Shown in pieces: positions 1 to 11,258 of a DNA stretch of 64,000 nt. A program made the position numbers and the translations under genes. The stretch is from Metallyticus violacea (taxonomy: Eukaryota; Arthropoda; Insecta; Mantodea; Metallyticidae), in contig CM060830.1 of the NCBI GenBank assembly GCA_030762175.1, forward strand, positions 49,995,001 to 50,059,000. Reading direction: 5' to 3'. Position 1 is the stretch's first letter. Every line of letters starts with the position of its first letter. The notes beneath the pieces were generated by a model. The model made no database searches. It had not been told where the DNA came from and was given only the letters and a program-made list of their open reading frames with translations.

Positions 1-440
1 AAGTTGCAAAAAAAGTAATGCATTTATAAATTTTCAAAATAAAAGTGAAAAATAAAAATTTCACAATATATCATGTTGATCATGTCCTCACAAATCATAT
101 TGTATCTACCTTTCAGTTTACCATAATTTGTGAAAAAATTTCAAGATAATCCAGGTTCTCTTCAGGTAGCTCTTAGTGTGTAACTTTTGTAAATTATAGA
201 TGATAAAATATGCTGTTCAAGGAATTATAATTACTTCTTAATTAATGTTTCAGTTTCTCTTCACCCTTGCAGAGGCATTTTGTTTCTAGATATAGACAAT
301 GGAAAATACACCAATAAAAGGAAACATTTTGACTCTAATTTGACTAATTTAAAAAAATCAAAAATCAAGTATATCAGAGTGATAAATGTAAATATCAGTT
401 TTATACTGTAATTTTCATGGATAATGCTCTGCATTTTTAG
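1..440 (+). other. 3' end of an upstream intron
   Basis: This AT-rich sequence ends in the acceptor tgcatttttag just before position 441. No other feature is recognised. Confidence 0.8.
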
Positions 441-662
441 GTACTGCAAGAGGTGTTGTCATTAGCTGTGGTGATCATACTGTGATGGGTCGAATTGCTG
501 GTCTGGCATCAGGTTTGGACACTGGAGAGACCCCAATTGCCAAAGAAATCCACCATTTCATCCACCTTATCACTGGTGTGGCTGTATTCTTGGGAGTTAC
601 TTTCTTCGTTATTGCCTTCATCCTGGGCTATCACTGGCTCGATGCTGTTATTTTCCTTATTG
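441..662 (+). CDS. Atpalpha: Atpalpha exon 1 of window: A domain end, M3, start of M4
   Basis: The exon starts with two bases that complete a Gly codon ([18 protein letters not shown] follows) and ends with one base of the next Gly codon before gtaaga. It encodes window residues 1-74: the end of the actuator domain, the linker, and the M3 hydrophobic helix ([19 protein letters not shown]), then the start of M4 (AVIFLIG). The match to the Na+/K+-ATPase alpha family is close throughout. The residues that set ouabain sensitivity in M1-M2 lie upstream and cannot be read here. Confidence 0.97.
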
Positions 663-899
663 GTAAGATATAGCTACTTTTGCAAAAAGTCAATAAACTT
701 GTATGTTTGGAAAAATTTTAATGGATGTATAAGAGGAAAAGAAACCTTTTTGGAATTGAAATGGATATCATAGAAAGAGTGATAGATAATAGTATGGGCA
801 GCTTTAAGGATTAATGTATGGGCCTAAGGAGAATGTGATGGAACAGTTCAATTGGAGCTCTTTGAAGAGATTAATAAATTTATATATAGAATATTACCT

Positions 900-1290
900 G
901 TTGTATATTTGCAGCATATGTTACATGTACCCTTGTCCACATCCTCAGTTACTAGTCAACTGAAAGGGCAATTCAAATTGCATCTTAGGCACTTAAAGCT
1001 GACTTCTGGCAGGAATGTACAAATTTTGCAAGTAATCTGTCATTCATTGGGATTTTGAAATCAGACTGTCTTATCTTTATTTAGATCTCTTTCCATAAGA
1101 ACCTCCTATGGTGGATATGCTAATTTTAACAATTTTTATTTCTTTTCTATTTCATGATTCATTTCTCAAAAATGATTTGCCATAACTGATTTATCTGTTT
1201 ATTTATATTCTGGAATGCTCTTAAAAGTCTGACATTTATATTTCTTTCTGTTTTTCCAATGCATATTTTATTTCAATCCAAACAATCTAG
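900..1290 (-). mobile_element. Penelope-like element fragment with hammerhead remnant (minus)
   Basis: The minus strand of about 1120-1240 reads TDKSVMANHF, a stop, then EMNHEIEKK. This matches the C-terminal half of the PLE GIY-YIG domain seen at 1680-1750 (IDKSAIAAHFWNKNHEI). Further along the minus strand, CTGAGGA at 948-942 is followed by tgtggac and gtacatg, the expected place of the hammerhead core; its GAAAC partner has decayed to TAAC. The copy is broken by stops and has no intact gene. Confidence 0.6.
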
Positions 1291-1364
1291 TGGATGCCTG
1301 GTTTCTTTACTGGGGAAGTTTTGTCTATATGATTTAACCTAATATCAAATAATATAGACAAAAT

Positions 1365-2000
1365 TTCCCTAGAAAGAGAAACAAAACATCTACCAGATTG
1401 ATTATTCAGATTGTAATAATATATATAAGGTACAAATTCAAAAGTTTCACATACCACCCAATTTACCACAATAAGTTCAAAAAGATATTCAAAGAACAAG
1501 GAATTATGTTAGCCCCAAAGAACAATTTTAATATAAAGAACTTATTAGGTTGCAGAGTAAAGGACTACATACCAACAGAATAAAAGTTAGGTATTTACGA
1601 AATAGAATGTGCAGAGTGCGATAAAAAATACATTGGAAAAACGAAGAGGAATTTGGGAATCTGGAAAAAAGAACACTTCAGAAATATTCGCTTAAAACAA
1701 ATTGATAAATCAGCAATAGCAGCACACTTTTGGAATAAAAATCATGAAATTAAACCAGAGATAAAACTACTTAAACAACTTCATAACGCAATAGAACTTT
1801 CCACTTGGGAAAACATTTTCATTACAAAAAATAAGGGTAATTTGATGAATTTTGATTTTCCTCCATTGGATGAACTCAGCAAATTCCAAATAGAACCAAC
1901 AGATGCCGCCACAAGAACACCGAGAGACCCAACCGCCACGTTTAACAACAGTTTATCAACAGGCTGAAGATGGGAGGGATCGCTCCCGAAACATATGTCC
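1365..2000 (+). mobile_element. Penelope-like element 3' part: RT tail, GIY-YIG endonuclease, hammerhead
   Basis: One reading frame from 1398 to 1967 is interrupted by a single stop at 1581-1583. Upstream of that stop it reads like the RT-to-endonuclease linker of Penelope-like retroelements (KIFKEQGIMLAPKNNF, then GCRVKDYIPTE). Downstream it reads GIYEIECAECDKKYIGKTKR, a GIY-YIG nuclease start with the CxxC pair typical of PLEs, then EHFRNIRLKQIDKSAIAAHF and STWENIFI. Immediately after the frame ends, a hammerhead-like core lies at 1964-1999. This is the best preserved PLE endonuclease in the window. It is 5' truncated, with no catalytic RT motifs here. Confidence 0.8.
1964..1999 (+). ncRNA. 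Hammerhead ribozyme-like motif in PLE terminal repeat
   Basis: CTGAAGA (1964-1970) fits the CUGANGA core. It is followed by a 5-bp stem II (GGGAG 1972-1976 with CTCCC 1983-1987), GAA, then ACAT/ATGT as stem III, and GTC as the cleavage triplet at 1997-1999. One unpaired T sits between the core and stem II. Stem I is weak (one clear pair), so activity is uncertain. Hammerheads are known from PLE terminal repeats. Confidence 0.6.
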
Positions 2001-2039
2001 AAATTTTATGCAAGTGAATGGAGTTAGTGTGAAAAAAAC

Positions 2040-2400
2040 TGTATTACATTGTTTATATATATTGGAAAACAAAAAGAAATATAAATGTGAGACTTTTAAG
2101 AACATTTCAGGAATGTCAGATGTAAACAGATAGTTAAAGCAGCCGTGGCCAGCCATTTGTGGGAAATGAATCGTGAAATAGAAAGTAAATCAATATTGTT
2201 AAAATTAGCATACCAATCACTGGAACTCAGCTTATAGGAAAATATTTACATGAAGAAAAATAGCCATATGAATTTGAAAATCCCAAATGACGAATTAATT
2301 GCAGAATTTTGCAACCTTTGTTAGAAGACAGCTGTAAGTATTCAAGGTGCAATTTGACTAGCAGCTGAGTATGTGGACAAGAATCCATGAAACATGTTTT
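2040..2400 (+). mobile_element. Second PLE GIY-YIG fragment, degraded, with hammerhead-like tail
   Basis: With frameshifts, the + strand reads YIGKQKEI, then EHFRNVRCKQIVKAAVASHLWEMNREI, then ENIYMKKNSHMNLKIPNDELI. This parallels the preceding PLE copy. It ends in CTGAGTA (2365-2371), tgtgga, tccat, GAAAC (2389-2393), a hammerhead core with one core substitution. This looks like a separate insertion or tandem partner of the copy at 1365-2000, as PLEs often occur in tandem. Confidence 0.6.
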
Positions 2401-2607
2401 GGCAATAAAAGTTGGTAAGTGGAGAAGTAAGAGTGCGTAATCGACATACCAGCCAAAACATTTAATTTATTATTATGTTCTCCTTTGTGGAAGTTCTACA
2501 AAGCAGCATTTAAGTAATACTATATTGTTAATTTGTGATTAGTACAAGAGTAATGAAAAATATAAAAAAATATAAATAGAGATTTCTTTGGATGCAAGAA
2601 CTAAAAC

Positions 2608-2693
2608 ATATAATTGAAAACATTTTATAATACAGTCGAACTACACACTCTTATGCTTAGTTCGACTGTATCATAAAATGTTTTCAATTATAT
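2608..2693. repeat. Near-perfect hairpin, MITE-like
   Basis: Arms at 2608-2642 and 2659-2693 are complementary over about 34 bases with almost no mismatches; the loop is 16 bases. The inner part has the form TA-CAGTCGAACT ... AGTTCGACTG-TA, the terminus and TA flank expected of a pogo/Tigger-type element. This suggests a minimal non-autonomous copy or a collapsed pair of ends. Confidence 0.6.
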
Positions 2694-2808
2694 AATTGGC
2701 TTCACTATGAATGTTCCAATTAACATTTTAGTTAACTAAAACATAGTTTGTAATGTGCTTTTCACATTGCCTGGAATTGAAAACGTCTAGTATGGCTACT
2801 ATATTTGA

Positions 2809-3078
<270 letters not shown>

Positions 3079-3959
3079 TAGTATTGCTTTCTGATTGATA
3101 ATTATTTGTGTAGGATATATCGAGCTACCCTGTAGTATATGGAACAAGAGCGCGCTTGCAAAACATTATATAGATCTCTGCAGTTGTTACCAGGCAGACA
3201 TTTTTGAATGCCCGTATTTATTATTGCTCTGCTCTCATCATCATTTAACATTACTGTACATTTATAATTTAAAAAACAAAATGTAACTATTTGTTATTTT
3301 CAGTACAATCTAGAAAAATGACCACTCTGATTAAACACATCCCACATCTTTGGAATGTTCTTGAAAACCCCATAGTAACTCTGTGTACATTGTTATGAAT
3401 ATCTCTGCTGATATTTTCTGTGAGTTGTCTAGAACAGTTGCGTCAAACTGACATCCTGCCTCCATCAATAAAACAGTTTCACTTTATATTTTATCATGAA
3501 AACTATCTATTGAAGTTGCAGTGATGTCACTGCTATTATGTTGATACATCCGTCATCTATCTGAAGGCAGTGGCTATTTAAAGATAGAGGCATCTGTTTT
3601 CACAGCTCAATAACTAAATCGATTAAGATTTTAAAAAAGGGTGTAACTTTAAAAAAAGAGGAGAAACAGTGATGGGAAGAACCTAAATTAAAGTGGTTAG
3701 AAAAATAGATTATCTTAGATTTTCTATTAATGGAAGCTGGAGTGATCAGAGAAGAAAGGTGTGGCAGGTGGAAAAATGGCTACGAATCTGTGGTGAGATC
3801 TTATTTAAATAAAATAACAAATCTGAAAGTAAAAGGATTCAAATGAGTATATGGCTGAATTGTAGAAAATAAAATGCTATATGAAAATAAAATTTGGAGA
3901 CAAGATGGAAGGTTGAAATTAGTAGAGCTATACATATTCAATTTGTAGATTGATTCCCT

Positions 3960-4205
3960 CTTTTTTTTTCTTCTTTTTTTTATGTCTGTTAACTACTGAG
4001 GCATCACAGTGGATGGACACTGATACATGAGATGAAATGATAAACTACAAAGGATTTTTTTAAGGAAGAAAGTGTTCCATGCCTAAGTTTAGGGTACTTC
4101 CCTGGCATTTGCCATTTATGAGGACTGAGGAAAGCCTGGAAGAAACCAGGCAGGATGATCCTGGTGGGCATTGAATCCCAGAGCTCTCACTGATGAATCC
4201 TCACA
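3960..4205 (-). mobile_element. tRNA-derived SINE, family A (minus)
   Basis: It shares the central block cctaagtttagggtacttcc and ctggcatttgccatttatgagg with the copy at 21016-21305, and begins on this strand with the polypyrimidine complement of the A-tail. The tRNA-like B box (attgaatccca, complement of GGTTCGAAT-type) lies near 4170. It is diverged. Confidence 0.7.
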
Positions 4206-4224
4206 GATTGATTCTTGATTTAAC

Positions 4225-4570
4225 TAAAACTTCTTCCAGTCGAGTTGCCATAATGGAACTAGGAAAGTAGAATGTAACAGAAATATAATAGTAAGAGCTC
4301 TGAAATACTGGTATAGAATGTGGCAGTTTGATAAGGATAACTCATGAACAAATCAAAGGGAAAGAAACTTGGATAAGTAAAATTCAGAAAAATCCGTCTA
4401 AAAATTCTCATGGGAACACTATGGGCAGAGCAAGACAGAATCAAGTTAGGATTTGAATGGGACTAAAACTGAATGGAAAATATTTGAATATTTGTTAATT
4501 ACCTATTCAAATATGTATATCCCCATTAAATATACAACCATTGTTAAATATAAAGGGAAATGGAAGAAAG
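4225..4570 (+). mobile_element. Non-LTR retrotransposon 3' fragment
   Basis: The + strand reads VAIMELGK, then ALKYW-like and RITHEQIKGKKLG-like stretches broken by stops. The VA-MELG plus AL-YW pattern matches the better copy at 5080-5690, so both come from one LINE family's region after the RT. The boundaries are approximate. Confidence 0.45.
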
Positions 4571-4633
4571 GAAACTCCACAACTTGTTAGTTTCTTATGA
4601 ATTTTTTGGTTGATTATTAATAAACATGTCAGT

Positions 4634-4916
4634 CCTGGTGGTCTAATGGTGACCATACTGCCTCATAGACCCAAGATGGCAGGTTCAATCCTGGGTCATT
4701 GTTGACGGATTTTTTGGGTGTCAAATCCTAAGTATGGCTTCCTTTGGAAGGGAAGTAAAGCCTTGGCTCTATGTTGTAGATTTATCCCACATAAAAGAAC
4801 CTGAAGTCTGAAAGAAAAGGCCATTGAGCAAAATTTATTGGCCATTTCACATCCTAAATTTAATAGAATGCTGATGACCTGAGATGTTAAAGAGCATCCT
4901 TAAATAAATAAAAATT
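4634..4916 (+). mobile_element. tRNA-derived SINE, family B
   Basis: The head ggtctaatggtgaccatactgcc resembles a tRNA A box, and ggcaggttcaatcctgg a B box. The body has tttggaagggaagtaaagcc and gaaaaggcc-ttgagcaaaat. A second copy at 39095-39400 shares head, body and tail, which defines the family. Confidence 0.7.
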
Positions 4917-5079
4917 AATAAACAATATTACTATTAAACTACATCTAGTTTCTGGATGCACAAATTTTATAAAATTGTAATAGCTTCCATTACCAGATTT
5001 AAGCTAACAGAACAGTCCATAGATAGAGGGTAACTGACAGCCATCCTTCTATAATGATGGTAATGTCCTTGAAATGATT

Positions 5080-5690
5080 TACTCCAAATCTTGCAAAACT
5101 AGGTATAAACTTGTAAGGCAGGTAGCCCAAATGGAACTTGGTAGAATGGCAAGTAAGGGAAGAATAATGGAAAGAGCACTGAAATATTGGTTTAGAATTC
5201 TAATTTTAGAGAAAATGAATTTGTTAAGACAATGGTTAGAATATCAAGAGAAAAGTTTAATAAATAAAGGATGGATAAATAGTCTTCGGAATAATTTGGT
5301 GAATAATGGATTGGGTGAGAGATGGATCAAAAGAAAAAATAATATGAACAATTTCTGGAAAATGGCAAGGAGGAGATTTGAGGATATAGAAATTCAAAAT
5401 TTTTTAGTGAGGTAGCTGAAAAAACATTGTTAGTATTTTGTATTCTAATGAAAAATGCATGGGGAAGGCGAAAGTATATAGATGCAACAAATAAAGAGGG
5501 AGAGAAAGTATTGCTTTGGTGGGGACAGGAAAAGGTCTAAGAAAGGGTATACCACAAAATCAGTGTCCAATATATAGTGGAATGGAGGATATTAACCACA
5601 TACCTATTTAAGTGCAAAGGAACAGAGCTGTAGAGGAATGAGTTTATTAATAATAAATGTCCCAAGATGGAAGCAAATGTAAATTTAACT
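5080..5690 (+). mobile_element. LINE C-terminal region fragment
   Basis: An open stretch (5074-5415) reads VRQVAQMELGRMASKGR, then RALKYWFRI, GWINSLRNNLVNNGLGERW. This is the post-RT pattern of arthropod non-LTR elements (an ELG-type motif, a -YW- helix, then a short-repeat helix). After a frameshift, about 5565-5650 reads CPIYSGMEDINHILFKCKGTEL, a C-x-H-x-C type knuckle that often ends such proteins. The RT domain itself is absent. Confidence 0.6.
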
Positions 5691-7970
5691 GAAATTTGAA
5701 GAAAGATAGTAGGAATTTGGGATAATACTTAATAAAAGTGAAGAACAAGTGGACTTTGACAGTAAACAGGGACAATAGGAGATATAATCCATATCAATTT
5801 AGAAAATTGGAATTAAGCAATAGAATGTTAATATAAGAACAATGCTATAAATGAGGAATATGATTGGTAAAGAGCCAGGGCTGAACGCTGGCTATATTCA
5901 CTCTATCAGTTATATTTTTCTTAGCACAATTAAATTTATTATTATAATTATTGTTGTTATTGTTGTTGCATGAAATATAACTTAACATTGCATTACATTG
6001 CATAGGTACAATCTTGTGGTGTTCAGAGTCTGTAAAAGCATTTGAAAATGTTACATATTGATCAGTTAGGCTTTTCATTTAAATACAGAATTTTTTAATC
6101 TTTCCGTTAGAAATAGTTGTTTATCCATCCTGAGCATTGCAACAAACAACTATTCAAAATCTGAGACACTTATAAGCTTATAATGGAAAACTTTATGAAA
6201 TGTGTGCTGCTTGCAAAATTACAATAAAGGAAACAGCTTGTGCGCAAATGAGTTGGACATATCTGCTGTAGGATATGGTCCTTATTTTCATATATGCCCT
6301 CTAGTTTTTCCCTATAATAAAAATTATATAAATCAGATTGTAGGTCTGTAGAAACCTTCAACTATATGATTATATTGCACAACATTAAAATTTGCATCTG
6401 ACTTAAAGTGCATTATTCTGATGTATTTGCATTCATAATAATGAAATTGAAGTCCTGTTTGTGATATTACCTAAACCTTTGAAGAAAATCATTATTTATG
6501 TTTATATGAGGAAGGTTTCTTGTGATACAGAGGACCATATGTTATGCACATGCCACATACAGCAGCAAATTTGTGAAGATGTTATAATAATAGGATTTTT
6601 TTTTCTAAGAACACAGTAGATTCATCAATTCGGTGGGAATGGGACAGTCAAACAAAAGATAAACATTATGAAGTTAAAGAGTGGCCAGTAAGGCAAGTTT
6701 GAGTCCTGGGTCTATGAGTGCCACAAATAAAGCATTGGTTAACTAAAGCAAAATTTGCTACCACCATTTTACACAAAGTTACAGTTAACAAAAAACGTCA
6801 GCCTTATAAAGAGAGGGTACAAGTTTCCAGTATTTAAAAGATATTTTTCCAAAATTAAGTGAAATGAACTGAAAGAAGGCATCTTTATTGGCCCACAAAT
6901 TCATGAACTACAAGATTGTGTTTTTGAGGATACGATAATGGATAACAAGTAGCAAAACAAGAGTTCTCAAGACTGCACAGTAATTTTTTGAGGAGTGTAG
7001 ACTACAATGAGTAATGAAAAACATGTTGTCGGCATACAAAACTTTGGGGTGTAATTTTTCATTGCAATTAAATTTCCTTTATTCCAACTTAACTTCTTTC
7101 CCCCTAATCTGGGTGTGGTGAGATGAGCACAGAGAACATTTTCAAATCACTGTTGGCAATTAATTAAAAATGCTCTTTATATATTTTTCAGACAATATCT
7201 TCCAAAAATATTTTTTAAAACTGTAAATAAATTTAATGGCAAAAATTAGTGAAATGGATGTAAGCTTCATAAATGAAGTAGTACTTTTTTTCAAACCTTT
7301 TTTCATATTTTTGCAAGATAACCAAAAAGAGCTTTGACCATACATAATTCTAGCAATTAATTTTGGATTCTTTAACATATTTTACATTAATTAATGTATT
7401 TTGGTGGTTAGATTTTGTGCATAGTAAAGGAAATATTTAAATTATGCATATTTTGAAAGTTTTTACAAGACATTTAAAACCTAATTTTCTGGAAAAACTT
7501 AACATGATAGGGTATTTTGAATTTCAAATCCAAATTCAGCACATACTAATTATAAAATATCAACTATTTTTACTTAAGTGCAAAACCAACAATTAAAATT
7601 TGTTGTTAATTGTTATCAGACACTTAGTAAATTGCAGTCATAAATAGATTCATTGAATGTGTACTATCATCATTCTGTACTAGGTACACAATATTGGTTT
7701 CCTCTGCCATTTTAGCAAAAAATAGGGTCACATATATAAAGTATGTCATATTATTAGAAAATAATTTAACTCAAGCGTTCATTTATTGTACACTGCACCC
7801 GTATTTTAAATCATACAGTAGATTGTTGGCTTCCTAATAAATTTGTTTGGGCTATTAATATTTCCACTCAGGCAAAATCAATCCTAGTTGCTATAAAACT
7901 TTAATAAATTGATTTGACAAAACAGTAATAATATTGAATTTTTTTAACATTGTATGTAGTGTGCAGAACT

Positions 7971-8370
7971 TCTGTAATGTGTGATTTTTCTACTTAATGC
8001 ACAGTAATAATGCTGGTAATTCTGTAATGTGTGATTTTTCTACTTAATGCACAGTAATAGTGCTGGTAATTCTGTAATGTGTGATTTTTCTACTTAATGC
8101 ACAGTAATAGTGCTGGTAATTCTGTAATGTGTGATTTTTCTACTTAATGCACAGTAATAATGCTGGTAATTCTGTAATGTGTGATTTTTCTACTTAATGC
8201 ACAGTAATAGTGCTGGTAATTCTGTAATGTGTGATTTTTCTACTTAATGCACAGTAATAGTGCTGGTAATTCTGTAATGTGTGATTTTTCTACTTAATGC
8301 ACAGTAATAATGCTGGTAATTCTGTAATGTGTGATTTTTCTACTTAATGCACAGTAATAGTGCTGGTAAT
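7971..8370 (+). repeat. 50-bp minisatellite, exactly 8 units
   Basis: Eight units of exactly 50 bp begin at 7971, 8021, 8071, 8121, 8171, 8221, 8271 and 8321. They are almost identical (tctgtaatgtgtgatttttc starts each). The only regular variant is A or G at unit base 40, in the order A-G-G-A-G-G-A-G, which gives a 150-bp super-period. There are no unique spacers between units. Confidence 0.98.
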
Positions 8371-8394
8371 TGTGCTTACAAGTTTGGAAAAATA

Positions 8395-8560
8395 ATTGCT
8401 TACCATTTAAAGAATCTTTCCAGAAGAATCAATATTCATTTAAGTGAAACCAAAAAGAGTGTTCCAATATTCCAACTCACAGAGATTATTAGTGTCTGTT
8501 TCTTGTGTTTGATTCCAAATTGAACTAATATTGAAATTTAGTGCGATTTATGTAGTGAAT
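8395..8560 (+). mobile_element. PLE-type terminal tail fragment
   Basis: The string ttaagtgaaaccaaaaagagtgttccaa and the later attccaaattgaactaatatt recur at 17462-17560 (ggaagtgaaaccataaagagtgttc, attccaaattgagttaat), in a stretch next to a PLE fragment. It carries no coding sequence. Confidence 0.45.
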
Positions 8561-8752
8561 TTATAGTCCTTATATTGTTTATATGTGAAGCTTTTAATGC
8601 TTTTCTGCAATCTTATTTTTTTTTCACTCCCTCTGGTTCCTGAAAATGTTAAATTTCACTACATAAGCGGACCAATAAAACAGTAACAAAATATTTTCTA
8701 GACACTGAATATGCATAGAATATTTTATTAATAAATTTTTTTTCATTTTCAG

Positions 8753-8864
8753 GTGTTCAGTATGACAGAACAAGTCCAGGTTTCAAGGCACTGGCCAGAA
8801 TTGCAACACTGTGCAACCGAGCTGAGTTCAAACCTGGGCAGGAAGGTGTTCCAATACTGAAGAA
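8753..8864 (+). CDS. Atpalpha: Atpalpha exon 3: N domain
   Basis: Acceptor tcattttcag and donor gtaagt. The exon encodes VQYDRTSPGFKALARIATLC, then NRAEFKPGQEGVPILKK (window residues 157-193, plus two bases of Lys 194). This is a conserved part of the nucleotide-binding domain. It ends AA so that AAG is completed by the next exon. Confidence 0.96.
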
Positions 8865-8999
8865 GTAAGTAAATAATATTTCTAAGAAATATAAAATTTG
8901 TTAAGGGAGCAGACAATAAAGTTAAAATAGTCATGTATAGTATACAAATAAAATAAATGAGAAAGGGCTATGAGGTCTACATGTAAAAATGCCTAATTA

Positions 9000-9752
9000 T
9001 GAGGATTATTTGAAAAGTTCTTTAAATGACCTACAGATTGCAGCAGTAGTTCCAAACCTATCAATGATATCAAAATCTGCCATCTTCCACAGAAACAGCT
9101 ATGTGATAATGGTTCACTAAATGAGGAACTGATTTTATCAGTTGATTCATGATCAACAACGAAACATGCATACTGAAACAAAACCCTGGAGCATCATGAT
9201 TTTCACTGCCAAAGAAATGTGAGTGAAGACTGCCAAAAAGGTCTGGCAACAGTTTTCTTGGATGCTGAAGATATCCTTTTGATTGATTTATGTTTCTAAT
9301 GAAACATATTACTGGAACATATTATGCTAACATTTTGGACCAGCTAAAGGCAAAAATGTGTGAGAAGAGATTGCATTTACCAAAGAAGAAAGTGATCTTG
9401 TACCAAGACAATGCTCACCCTCATACATCATCGCAATGGTGAAAATCAATGAACTGGACTATGATTTGCTGCAACATCTGTTTTATTCCACAGATTAGAC
9501 TTAAATCTCTCCACAAAACTGAGAAAATTCTTTGAGGGAAAATTTGTTTTTCATCTATTGAAGAACTTACAGAATTAGTTACGGGTATTTTGCATGCCTG
9601 GATCAATCAGACATCATTGGTGGGATAAAGGCTTTAGAACATTGTTAGACCAAGTGATTAGATCAAAGGAAACTTATGTTGAAAAATTAGAACAATTTCA
9701 AAAGAGTCAGCCTTTATTTTGTTCATTCTGAGAACTTTACCAATGATACTCA
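9000..9752 (+). mobile_element. mariner transposon relic with TIRs and TA flanks
   Basis: Termini TGAGGATTATTTGAAAAGTT (from 9000) and the inverted AGAACTTTACCAATGATACT-CA (to 9752) match at about 17-18 of 22 positions, and TA flanks both sides (8998-8999, 9753-9754). Inside, the + strand reads QLKAKMCEKRLHLPKKKVIL-YQDNAHPHTSSQ, the HQDNAPxHTS catalytic block of mariner transposases, then with frameshifts LLDQVIRSKETYVEKLEQF. At 753 bp it is shorter than a full mariner (about 1.3 kb); the N-terminal half is lost. Confidence 0.85.
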
Positions 9753-10047
9753 TATGTTAGAAGATATATGCAAAACTGTTAAAGCACTTGTCTGACTGTG
9801 TAATAGATGATGTATTCTAGAGGAATTTCTTTGGTTGTTGCTGAAGCCATTCCAAACAGCCACTAAACCTCATTATTCAAATGGAGCAATTCAAGTATTT
9901 TCTAGTTTTTGCAAAAAGATGGAAATAGCAGAGGATGAGTCGTGACTTGTATGGTGGATGGTGCAGTGTTTCCCACCTGAATCAGTATTTTTAAGATGGG
10001 ACATCAAACAGTGGCAGAGGTGCAGCCTTTCCTGACAAAGTATACAG

Positions 10048-10155
10048 ATTATCAGAACTGATATTGGTTTCATTCTATGTGGTTCAGAATTAATTCTCCT
10101 ATTTCCCCAATTGAAACTGCTAACTTCACGTCATTAGTGATCACATTTCGCTTCT

Positions 10156-10190
<35 letters not shown>

Positions 10191-10823
10191 CCCTGCCTTT
10201 TGTGTTATTTTCATTTTACAAACCTGTGTAATTTATTTTAATTCTGTTAAATTTTACAGTATCTCTTATAAAAAGGTTTTAGTGCAGAAGTGGTTACGCT
10301 ACAGATTAAAAATATAGTTGTCCTTTTGTTTCTATTGTAACAAGATATTAAAACACATTTCAGGAGCAGAATAACTATTAATGGAACAGTAAAGTGACAT
10401 TGAAATGTTTAACTTTGATAAGAATAGAATAAAATGTGATCTGATTATCAAAACTGATATTGGTTTCATTCTATGTGGTTCAGAATTAAGTCTCCTATTT
10501 CCCCAATTGAAACTGCCAACTTCACGTCATTAGTGATGACATTTCGCTTCTGTTTTTTTTTTTTTCCTGCCTTTTGTGTTATTTTCATTTTCATTTTACA
10601 AACCTGTGTAATTTATTTTAATTCTGTTAAATTTTACAGTATCTCTTATAAAAAGGTTTTAGTGCAGAAGTGGTTACGCTACAGATTAAAAATATAGTTG
10701 TCCTTTTGTTTCTATTGTAACAAGATATTAAAACACATTTCAGGAGCAGAATAACTATGAATGGAACAGTAAAGTGGCATTGAAATGTTTAACTTTGATA
10801 AGAATAGAATAAAATGTGATCTG
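10048..10823 (+). repeat. Tandem segmental duplication, about 0.39 kb x 2
   Basis: Unit 1 (10048-10443) and unit 2 (10444-10823) are nearly identical, starting attatcaraactgatattgg and ending gaatagaataaaatgtgatctg. They differ by a few substitutions, the length of an internal poly-T run (over 30 versus about 13) and a 6-bp cattttcattttcattt-type gain. This is a young duplication inside the intron, about 110 bp before exon 4. Confidence 0.95.
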
Positions 10824-10932
10824 CTTTATGCATAATTTATAATAGTGTTGGAATACTCTCCAGTTCATGCTTAATTCATTGATGGTTTTTAATGCAGATT
10901 TGCTTTAAGAATGTGTATAATTTTCTTTAAAG

Positions 10933-11258
10933 GGAAGTAAATGGTGATGCATCAGAAGCTGCTCTGCTGAAGTGTATGGAATTGGCTTTGGGAGATGTAA
11001 TGAGCATTCGAAAGCGCAACAAGAAGGTGATGGAAATCCCCTTCAACTCCACCAATAAGTATCAAGTGTCTATCCATGAAACAGAAGATCCCAATGATCC
11101 TCGGTATCTTATGGTCATGAAGGGAGCTCCAGAAAGGATTTTGGACAAATGCTCTACCATATTCATTGGTGGTAAGGAAAAGGTTCTGGATGAAGAGATG
11201 AAGGAAGCTTTCAATAATGCATACTTGGAGCTTGGAGGACTGGGAGAGCGAGTGCTAG
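10933..11258 (+). CDS. Atpalpha: Atpalpha exon 4: N domain with KGAPERIL
   Basis: Acceptor ttctttaaag and donor gtaaga. It encodes window residues 194-302: [40 protein letters not shown], then [15 protein letters not shown] and [16 protein letters not shown] holds the Lys equivalent to mammalian K501 at the ATP site. The largest exon in the window. Confidence 0.98.

Larger units (their letters stand above)
8865..10932 (+). other. Intron 3
   Basis: It contains a mariner relic with terminal repeats (9000-9752) and a recent tandem duplication (10048-10823). A poly-T run of more than 30 bases lies at about 10157-10190. The stretch 9755-10047 has nothing recognised. Confidence 0.8.

Noticed and set aside
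7971..8370. Regular repeats that might suggest a CRISPR-like array
   Set aside because: Units are directly adjacent, 50 bp, with no unique spacers, and the context is an animal intron. It is a minisatellite.
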